DNA of 28,590 bases from Nanobdellota archaeon (GTDB taxonomy: Archaea > Nanobdellota > Nanobdellia > Parvarchaeales > Parvarchaeaceae): contig JAKASS010000010.1 in assembly GCA_021818905.1 (NCBI GenBank), forward strand, positions 1 through 28,590. Reading direction: 5' to 3'. This document shows positions 22,740 to 28,590 of this stretch, piece after piece. Each line of letters begins with the position of its first letter. The first letter of the stretch is position 1. The position numbers were made by a program, and so were the translations under genes. A model generated the notes under the pieces. That model did not search any database. It was not told the origin of the DNA and worked only from the letters and a program-made list of their open reading frames with translations.

Positions 22740-23765
22740 TTAAATGCCTCCGGCACCGCCAAACGACGACGTAGCGAAGAAGGTAGATACTCCAAATCTC
22801 ACGGCAAAGAATATCCCCAGCCCAATAAGAACAAATATGGGTATAGATCTTAGACCATCCCTAGCATTGCCAGTATTCAGTATGCCCTGAAGCAATGCGC
22901 TTGCCGTTGTCGTTATAAGAACATTAATAGTTGCAACCACAAGAATTAGTGTACCGGGAATGTTAGGCAAGCTAAAAGAAGATAGAACGCCCAACCCAGC
23001 GGATGGGACCACGGTCGAAGAAGACGAAAGGCTGCCGATGCTGTCCAATATTGTTATAAGAAACGAAGATACGCCATAAAGAAGCGGGGCAGCTATAGTA
23101 GATGCCATAAAAATGAAAAGCGCGTAGCTTCTTACCTGCGCCTTCATGTCATTTCGTATACTTTCGTTTTGCAATATGTTTGTCGCGAGGTTTTCAAGTA
23201 CCACATGGAGCTCTGCGCCAGACCTTAAAGCTTCTCCTATTATCCTCATAGTATCCTTAAAGAATTTAGATGTCGTTCTATTTGCCATCTCGGAAAGGGC
23301 GTCTTTAAAATCTTTCCCGCCCTGTACTTCTATAGCCGCATGAGTGAGCAATAGGTTTAGCTTGCCGAACTCTGGTTTTATCGAAGCTAGGAAGGAACTT
23401 TCAGGTATCATGCCCGCCCTCAAATTAGCTGCCGTGAGCATAAGCATATCCGGTAAAACCTTTTCTATTTGCACGGCTGCTGCATCGGCCAAAAAGAGAT
23501 AGATCGATTTTATAAGAAAATACGCCGCAAAAAATCCTGCCGGCACTGCGACTACGGCGAAAATTGCGCTGTGAGAAAACAGGAAAGTTAAAATGCCGGC
23601 AATGGCCGCTACTATGAAAAGCATCAGGACAATGCTTCCTATCAAGCCTAAAAAATCTGTCGTCTGGACTTGTGCGTATATCATACTTTCTTCCAAGGAA
23701 AGCCGCAGTTTGCGCGGCAAAAACATCGATAATTTTTCTATTCCGTTTGCTGGTGCGTCTGCCAT
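22740..23765 (-). CDS. GspF/TadC (FlaJ)-type pilus membrane protein, second copy
   Basis: The 341-residue type II/IV secretion F-family protein forms the membrane platform of a pilus or archaellum-like machine. Two helices lie at about 38-85. A cytosolic T2SSF domain at about 100-205 carries IEKVLPDMLMLTAANLRAGM and RIIGEALRSGAELHVVLENL. Helices follow at about 215-235, 270-290 and 305-325. MADAPANGIEKL is a soluble start. It is downstream of a related gene by 6 bases, forming a tandem pair behind the ATPase. The tandem arrangement resembles Tad systems (TadB/TadC). Confidence 0.85.
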   Translation of the reverse strand: MADAPANGIEKLSMFLPRKLRLSLEESMIYAQVQTTDFLGLIGSIVLMLFIVAAIAGILTFLFSHSAIFAVVAVPAGFFAAYFLIKSIYLFLADAAAVQIEKVLPDMLMLTAANLRAGMIPESSFLASIKPEFGKLNLLLTHAAIEVQGGKDFKDALSEMANRTTSKFFKDTMRIIGEALRSGAELHVVLENLATNILQNESIRNDMKAQVRSYALFIFMASTIAAPLLYGVSSFLITILDSIGSLSSSSTVVPSAGLGVLSSFSLPNIPGTLILVVATINVLITTTASALLQGILNTGNARDGLRSIPIFVLIGLGIFFAVRFGVSTFFATSSFGGAGGI

Positions 23766-23771
23766 ATTGAA

Positions 23772-24671
23772 TCAGACTCCGACGGCAGGACGTCTGCTGC
23801 CCACCATGCCCATAAAGAACACTTCGAATATTATCAAGAAAGGAGGTATTATGTAAATTATATATATGACATCGAAATGGGCTATCGAGCCGAGTATTAT
23901 AAAAACCGACATCCCGAGGCTCGGCAAGACTACAGAAACCAGCATGTACATCATCAAAAGCGGGGTAAGCTCGGCCGCATACGCCCTCATGTCGGATTGC
24001 TGTTTTTTTATCAGCATGTCATTTATCAGAGTAAGCGTGCCATGTATGTCGGTACCGGACCTTATTGAATTAACCAGTATGTCTATCGCACGTTTCAGCG
24101 ACTGCGAGGGTACCCTTCTTGAAAGTCTTGTCAGCGCTTCGTCTTGCGGTACTCCGGATTGTATCTCCTCTACTGTCACTTTGAATTCGGCGGATACTAT
24201 GCCATAATCCCCATTTGAGACATCGAGCAAGGCGTTAAATATCGGCACTCCCGCCCCTACTTTTATCATCAGTTCCCTTACTGCGAAGACTACCTTCTCG
24301 TCTATCCGGGCCCTTCTCCTTGAGGCCTGAAGCTTTGGGTAATTAACGAAATATACAAAATATATAGCTGGTACGAAGATCACCAAAAGGACAAGTATAC
24401 CGGTAAGCTGCGAAGTCAAAAGGCCCCTATGTATCGCAACGATTGCGAGCAGGACCGAAACCGCAAAAAGAATCCCGACCAGCATAATTGATAGGAATAT
24501 GCCGGCCGCTATGTAATCAACACCGGGAATGTTTATACCTCCCTCCAAAAGCGAATTGTCTATGCCCGGCGAAATGTTTCTCAGATAGAATGCGATGCGC
24601 CTGAACCTTCTGCCGAAAAATAGCGCCTTCTCTTGACTTACCATTATAGATGGCATTACCCTTTTTTCCAT
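23772..24671 (-). CDS. GspF/TadC (FlaJ)-type pilus membrane protein, first copy
   Basis: I chose the ATG at 24671, one base after the ATPase stop (TAAAATG); an extension upstream would overlap the ATPase. The 299-residue protein has paired helices at about 53-115. A cytosolic T2SSF domain follows (VVFAVRELMIKVGAGVPIFN; RAIDILVNSIRSGTDIHGTL at about 185-205), then C-terminal helices (MLVSVVLPSLGMSVFIILGS; YIIYIIPPFLIIFEVFFMG). It works with the ATPase and the following paralogue as the inner platform for pilin assembly. Confidence 0.87.
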   Translation of the reverse strand: MEKRVMPSIMVSQEKALFFGRRFRRIAFYLRNISPGIDNSLLEGGINIPGVDYIAAGIFLSIMLVGILFAVSVLLAIVAIHRGLLTSQLTGILVLLVIFVPAIYFVYFVNYPKLQASRRRARIDEKVVFAVRELMIKVGAGVPIFNALLDVSNGDYGIVSAEFKVTVEEIQSGVPQDEALTRLSRRVPSQSLKRAIDILVNSIRSGTDIHGTLTLINDMLIKKQQSDMRAYAAELTPLLMMYMLVSVVLPSLGMSVFIILGSIAHFDVIYIIYIIPPFLIIFEVFFMGMVGSRRPAVGV

Positions 24672-24672
24672 T

Positions 24673-26193
24673 TTAGAATATTTCCAGCTGTGCTGGGTCG
24701 CCATCAGCTTCGACTATTTTCATAAGTTCGTCTTTTCTCGTATAATATGTACTGGCCATCAAGCCTATTTTGTTAACTACATTAACGTCATGCGCGACCA
24801 TCCAGTTCAGCACAGTTTCTTTTTCTGCCAAGTCAGATATTATTTCTTCGTGAGTCAAACCTGAATAAAGCTCTAGTTTACTTTCAATCTTCTGCGATGC
24901 ATTTACCGTCCTTTCTATCACATCTGACCTAGGACGCCATTCAAAAAGATTGTTAGTCTTCAACTCTAGCTTGCCCGAGACGTAATGCTCTGTCAGCTCT
25001 GCCAATTCCAGCACTCTTCTGAAGCCCTCTCGTCTATGCCTGAATGCGGTGACTATGAGATCCAGCGCAGAAACTTCTATGTCCGGGAGGTCTATCGGTT
25101 CAGAAAGCAGCCGCTTTATTACCTGCTGCGCGGTTTCAGCGTGCAATGTAGCATAAACGGAGTGGCCAGTCATCAACGCTTCGAAAAGAGTCTGTGCATC
25201 GTCTTTCTTTCTTATCTCACCTACGACCAGTCTGTCTGGCCTCATCCTAAGGGAGTTTATCAGTAAATCTAACATGGTGATTTGGCCTTTGCCTTCAGAA
25301 TTGGCCTGCCTGGTGAGCAGAGGGACCCAGTGTAAAAAGCTTGGTAGTGTAAGCTCGCTCGTGTCCTCTATTGTTATTATCCTCTGGTTTGGAGGAATAA
25401 AAGGCATAAAGACGTTTAGAAGGCTTGTTTTACCAGATGCTGTTCCGCCGGTCACTATCATAGAAAGCTCATACTGTATAGCCTGCCATACGAATGCGAC
25501 CAATTGTGGCGTAAGTGTCTTTAGCTTTAGAAAGTCGGTTATGGTCCAGGGATCTGCCCTAAACTTTCTTATGTCCAAAGTATTCCCGTGTGTAGATATC
25601 GGGAAAAGAGTAGCGTTGATACGGTCGCCGTTGATAAGCTGGGCATCAAGCAGAGGAGACAATGTAGTTATCTGCCTGCCTACTTTTCTTGCAATCTGTT
25701 CGGCGTAGTTTTCTATCCTGTTTTCGGTGTCTATCCTTATGTTCGTCTCGAGCCAGCCATATTTCCTGTGGTAAACCATGACCATGGTTTTTGAATCATT
25801 AACGACTACCTCTTCCAGGTTCTGGTCCGAGTCTAGTATCTCTAAAACTCCAAGACCAAACATCTCGTGCAGAAGCGTAGCTGAGAGCTCTACATAGCCT
25901 ACATCCGTCAAGCCCGGTATGATCTCCTTCAATTTTTTATCTACTAAGTCAAGAAATTCTACTCTAAGGTTTGCATTGCTGCTTTCTGAAAGCACCTGTA
26001 TCTTCTGTGGAAATTCCCTTATCAGCTGCGTCCTTACTTCTGTAAGTATCGCGCGTGTACCGGCATCGACTATCGGCACATCCGCGGAATAGACCATTGT
26101 AAACTTGCTGCTTACCCGTAATATCCTTACCTTTGAGACGATACCGTCAGAAATTACATTGTAGGTGTCTATCTGCTCCTCTTGGGCTTCCAT
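24673..26193 (-). CDS. Type II/IV secretion ATPase (FlaI/TadA/VirB11-like)
   Basis: The 506-residue hexameric ATPase powers pilin assembly. The N-terminal domain spans about 1-165. DAQLINGDRINATLFPIS (183-200) leads into the nucleotide-binding domain. The Walker A is GGTASGKTS (249-257) and the Asp box is IITIEDTSEL (272-281). The Walker B is RPDRLVVGEIR (318-328) and the His box is YATLHAET (347-354). The ASGKTS and EIR forms are typical of archaeal FlaI/TadA types. A TATA box at 26213-26228 gives a leaderless start at 26193. It heads the operon with the two GspF/TadC genes. Confidence 0.92.
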   Translation of the reverse strand: MEAQEEQIDTYNVISDGIVSKVRILRVSSKFTMVYSADVPIVDAGTRAILTEVRTQLIREFPQKIQVLSESSNANLRVEFLDLVDKKLKEIIPGLTDVGYVELSATLLHEMFGLGVLEILDSDQNLEEVVVNDSKTMVMVYHRKYGWLETNIRIDTENRIENYAEQIARKVGRQITTLSPLLDAQLINGDRINATLFPISTHGNTLDIRKFRADPWTITDFLKLKTLTPQLVAFVWQAIQYELSMIVTGGTASGKTSLLNVFMPFIPPNQRIITIEDTSELTLPSFLHWVPLLTRQANSEGKGQITMLDLLINSLRMRPDRLVVGEIRKKDDAQTLFEALMTGHSVYATLHAETAQQVIKRLLSEPIDLPDIEVSALDLIVTAFRHRREGFRRVLELAELTEHYVSGKLELKTNNLFEWRPRSDVIERTVNASQKIESKLELYSGLTHEEIISDLAEKETVLNWMVAHDVNVVNKIGLMASTYYTRKDELMKIVEADGDPAQLEIF

Positions 26194-26212
26194 AGAGATA
26201 ATGTATAATTTT

Positions 26213-26228
26213 GTTATTATATACTTTT
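26213..26228 (-). promoter_or_regulatory. TATA box region for the pilus ATPase operon
   Basis: Minus-strand aaaagtatataataac is centred about 27 bases before the ATG at 26193. A nearby hairpin, ccgcct/aggcgg (26248-26265), may end the upstream transcript. Confidence 0.5.
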
Positions 26229-26247
26229 AAGCGACAGAGCACTTCGG

Positions 26248-26265
26248 CCGCCTTTTTCGAGGCGG
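26248..26265. other. 6-bp GC-rich hairpin downstream of the 505-residue gene
   Basis: ccgcct and aggcgg pair around a ttttcg loop, followed on the plus strand by gattttt. On the minus strand, the direction of both neighbouring genes, there is no T-run, so an intrinsic terminator role is doubtful. Confidence 0.25.
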
Positions 26266-26369
26266 GATTTTTGCAGTGGCCCATAGAAACTCAAAATACG
26301 GCCTGGAGTCTCTGCTTATCCCCTTGTTATCAAGAATCGTGGCTATGGGAGCTAAACTTTATCAAAAAT

Positions 26370-27887
26370 CTACGATTGACTTCCGTTGACAAAAATTGTG
26401 CCTGGTGGGAAGGAGTTTACATCCCCTAGGGTGACGTCTTTGTCCGTAGAACTTACGCCGAAATTTATATTAAGATTAATACTAGCGCCATTACTGCCGA
26501 CGGCAAGTGTTATGTCAATGAACGAAGGCAGGCCATTTGAGTCCGATATGCACGCTCTGCCAGTTAAATTTAACAAAGAGGAAGTCGCATTTACATAAAA
26601 AAGACTGCAATCATTTCCGTTATAGTTTACATTGTTTACGAAAGTAAAGGTTGGAAACGATTCAGATTGCGGGGAATTAGAGTTGGAACCAGAATTGAAA
26701 ATGCTTGTCAATAACCTTGGAAGATTAAAAAGCTGACCAAGTATCGAGCGATTCGCATTTGAACTGTTTATATTCAATAGTTCTTGTGTGATGTTCTGTG
26801 TAGTCGGCTGGTAATCACATTGAAAAGCGAAGTTCTGTGAAGAATTAAGGTTGTCACATATAGTAGTTCCCGAGCTGTTGTAAAGGATCGTAAATTTTAG
26901 GTTGCTTGGCAGATTAAGACTGCTAGAATTTGAGTTATTTGACTTGCCCCTAAGAGAACTTAAAATGCTACTGATTTGCGATAGATCTATGTTGAAATCT
27001 ATTCTTATTGGATCTCCTAGTTTAGTTACGGAGAGCGACAGCGGCAAAGAAAATTGTAATGGGATATTCGACAACGATAGGCCTACGCCCCCGTTAAAGG
27101 TAGTATTCTCATTTGGGCCCGTCAAGAAGTAATAGTCCGATAGGTTTTCTAGACCGGCGGAACTGGTTTGATTTTGATAAGACAAGGAAACCGGGTTGGC
27201 CGCCACCGTAGTAGTAGAATACGTCGGCACTGAAGAAAGTAGACTTGTATTGAATACCGTAAAGAACGCAAGTAAAATTATCATAACCGCAATTCCTATA
27301 GGCAGGCCAACGGTCCTGTACCAAAACGATGGTGCATGGTTTACGTTTTTCTTCGGTCTGTTGGAAAGAGTTTTTACTGCGCTTGGTAATATGAACCTTA
27401 GAGCTATAAACGCGGATCCCAATACTATAAAAATTATGTCCATCGATACGATTACCGATGTCATCGGTGACGCTATAGTAGACACCAGGCCGCTTATGGA
27501 AGAAGCTGATAAACCACCGATCTTAGACGTAACAAAAGGCAGGACGTAATCCAATATTACGTAAATCATCGCAATAGAAACAGCGGACAAAGCGACTATT
27601 TCGGTGCCGACTTTTGACAGACCGGAATATTCTTTGCTGCCAAAAAATATCAATGCCGCACCAGCTATGGCAATCAAACCCGCCATGAAAATTCCGGCAG
27701 TTGAAATCCAAAGACCTACCAAACCGGCAAGAAGCGCATTGTGAGTAGCCGAACTAACAAGATTTGAAAAACTTCCAGATGAAAGCAGGTGCGAAGCGAA
27801 CAGCGCGTATAGAGTTACAAAAAGAGGCAGGCTGAAGATTATAAACAGGTAACCAAATACTCTTTCGGCCCCATGCAGTATATCCAT
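26370..27887 (-). CDS. Polytopic membrane protein with large sequon-rich ectodomain
   Basis: The family of this 505-residue protein is not recognised. Four to five membrane helices fill the N-terminal half: about 12-34, 50-82, 93-117, 142-170 and 193-213. From about 215 to the end is an extracytoplasmic domain very rich in Asn, Ser and Thr with many N-glycosylation sequons (NQT, NLS, NTT, NSS, NAS, NGS) and four Cys (CDN, CDYQ, NDCSL, RACIS). It lies upstream of the pilus ATPase operon on the same strand, with a 176-base gap that holds the ATPase TATA box, so it need not be co-transcribed. It may be a surface or pilus-associated protein; that is inference from position only. Confidence 0.65.
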   Translation of the reverse strand: MDILHGAERVFGYLFIIFSLPLFVTLYALFASHLLSSGSFSNLVSSATHNALLAGLVGLWISTAGIFMAGLIAIAGAALIFFGSKEYSGLSKVGTEIVALSAVSIAMIYVILDYVLPFVTSKIGGLSASSISGLVSTIASPMTSVIVSMDIIFIVLGSAFIALRFILPSAVKTLSNRPKKNVNHAPSFWYRTVGLPIGIAVMIILLAFFTVFNTSLLSSVPTYSTTTVAANPVSLSYQNQTSSAGLENLSDYYFLTGPNENTTFNGGVGLSLSNIPLQFSLPLSLSVTKLGDPIRIDFNIDLSQISSILSSLRGKSNNSNSSSLNLPSNLKFTILYNSSGTTICDNLNSSQNFAFQCDYQPTTQNITQELLNINSSNANRSILGQLFNLPRLLTSIFNSGSNSNSPQSESFPTFTFVNNVNYNGNDCSLFYVNATSSLLNLTGRACISDSNGLPSFIDITLAVGSNGASINLNINFGVSSTDKDVTLGDVNSFPPGTIFVNGSQS

Positions 27888-27920
27888 ATGTCCTCTTATA
27901 AATTGAAACTACAGCTTTCT

Positions 27921-27928
27921 ATTTAAAC
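27921..27928 (-). promoter_or_regulatory. Candidate TATA box for the 505-residue membrane protein
   Basis: Minus-strand tttaaata lies about 38 bases before the ATG at 27887, giving a leader of roughly 10 bases. A nearer tttataag (27897-27904) would be too close to the start. Confidence 0.35.
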
Positions 27929-27936
27929 ATGTATTT

Positions 27937-28278
27937 TTGTTGTTTTGCCGGACTGCTATAAAAGAAGCCCGGCAAATAAAACTATACTTTTATATTGGAA
28001 GCCGTATAAAACCAAAATCTGGCATAGTTTCCCTATTCTCGAGACTGAATAAATCCGAAGAATATACTCACTTTATTAAATCTAAGGTGGATTCATTAGA
28101 AAACATGTCAGTTGGATGTAATACTCATAGCCTATGCCACGGCTTGGCTGGAATTGGCGATGTTATTCTGGAAGTTGACAGAACAAATAATATGACAGCA
28201 AAATACTTATTAAAAGTTACAACTTTTAGAAGAGAAAGTATCGTCAGCGCTGACGGAAATGACAAATGCCATTGTTAA
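27937..28278 (+). pseudogene. Decayed LanC-like (lanthionine synthetase C-domain) fragment
   Basis: The 113-codon frame contains SGIVSLFSRL (28-37), FIKSKVDSLENM and then HSLCHGLAGIGDVILEVDR (64-82), followed by AKYLLKV. The SLCHGLAGIG-D-LLE pattern, with Cys-His zinc ligands at C67-H68, and the flanking helix pattern are those of LanC-like cyclases, most like the C-terminal part of class III/IV lanthipeptide synthetases. A full LanC domain is about 350 residues, so most of it is missing. The end (RRESIVSADGNDKCHC) looks out of frame. The only start is a TTG at 27937. It is flanked by tRNA-Lys. It is probably non-functional and probably acquired. From 28279 to 28474 I see no gene. Confidence 0.5.
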
Positions 28279-28474
28279 TAAAGGCTTAGGTAGATTTCCT
28301 TAACGTCATAAAATTTTATATATATTTATAGAACGTTTTGATCGAATCTTCTGTATCTGCGGTATTCATTTGTATCTGCGGAAGCAGGTATACGAAAACC
28401 CCAGCTGGCGAACTATCTGTGGCATTCTATGAAGTCCATTGCCAATTTTTTACATTCGGAACTACTACTGAATC

Positions 28475-28548
28475 TGGGACCGACGGGATTTGAACCCGCA
28501 ACCTACCGGTTAAAAGCCGGGAGCTCTACCGTGTTGAGCTACGATCCC
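28475..28548 (-). tRNA. tRNA-Lys (anticodon TTT)
   Basis: On the minus strand the acceptor is GGGATCG/CGGTCCC and the D arm is GCTC...GAGC. The anticodon stem is CCCGG/CCGGT (one C-T mismatch at its base) with loop CTTTTAA, giving TTT. The T arm is GCGGG-TTCAAAT-CCCGT. The discriminator is A, CCA is not encoded, and no intron is present. The LanC-like remnant lies about 200 bases away, so it is a plausible former integration hot spot. Confidence 0.92.
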
Positions 28549-28590
28549 ATCAAACTTGGATATCATTATTTAACATCAAACATTTAAATT

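Noticed and set aside
28352-28381. tgtatctgcgg repeated twice, 19 bases apart
   Set aside because: Only two 11-base copies in a gene-free stretch, with no spacer pattern, so this is not a CRISPR array and no function can be supported.

Overview
The window is archaeal. The evidence is an A-type (V-type-like) ATP synthase operon, class III signal-peptide and FlaJ/TadC-type pilus proteins, an archaeal-type AspRS, an Lrp-like regulator, tRNAs without encoded CCA, and TATA boxes about 25-30 bases before many start codons, which implies mostly leaderless transcripts. The pilin-like N-terminus and the 'SGLPPGTSW'-type surface repeats are reminiscent of small-genome DPANN archaea such as Micrarchaeota (ARMAN). 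That lineage call is inference from memory of such proteins and is not proven here.

Layout. Positions 1-250 hold the tail of a DDE transposase. At 255-1149 (minus) lies an FkbM-like methyltransferase whose N-terminus appears separated by a one-base frameshift. aspS follows at 1330-2607 (plus). Four small minus-strand genes lie at 2608-4407, two unknown and two coiled-coil. A second transposase remnant and its terminal repeat occupy about 4435-4896. A stand-alone IMP cyclohydrolase (PurH N-domain) overlaps a zinc-ribbon PP-loop ATPase at 5001-6624. The stretch 6654-7828 (minus) is a graveyard: a sucD 3' fragment is joined to a frameshifted LamG tail, downstream of a frameshifted pilin-like surface protein. 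A small unknown gene, a terminator and a 5' transposase remnant with a hairpin over its ribosome binding site lie at 8080-8630. An S26e-like zinc-ribbon protein and a membrane-anchored extracytoplasmic protein follow at 8678-9897.

The centre (9913-19703, minus) is a complete nine-gene A-type ATP synthase operon, transcribed K-E-C-F-A-B-D-H-I, with coupled or overlapping gene junctions. The catalytic A subunit carries a 530-residue intein with a LAGLIDADG endonuclease, inserted exactly in the P-loop (GPFGSGK/T). The H and I genes sit at the 3' end rather than in the more familiar leading position. Divergent from the operon is an Lrp/AsnC regulator; a perfect 16-bp palindrome lies between the two promoters.

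The right part holds a small two-helix membrane protein, a membrane-anchored FKBP/SlyD-like PPIase, a gluzincin-type metalloprotease and tRNA-Val(CAC). It also holds a type IV pilus-like module: a secretion ATPase, two GspF/TadC membrane proteins, and a 505-residue membrane protein with a large sequon-rich ectodomain. The window ends with a decayed fragment resembling a LanC-like lanthionine cyclase next to tRNA-Lys(TTT).

The best leads are the P-loop intein in the ATP synthase, the permuted operon order, the LanC-like remnant, the SucD/LamG chimera, the three pieces of one IS family with a self-sequestering ribosome binding site, and the repeated operator-like element before the frameshifted FkbM gene. 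I see no CRISPR array, rRNA or intact mobile element other than the intein.
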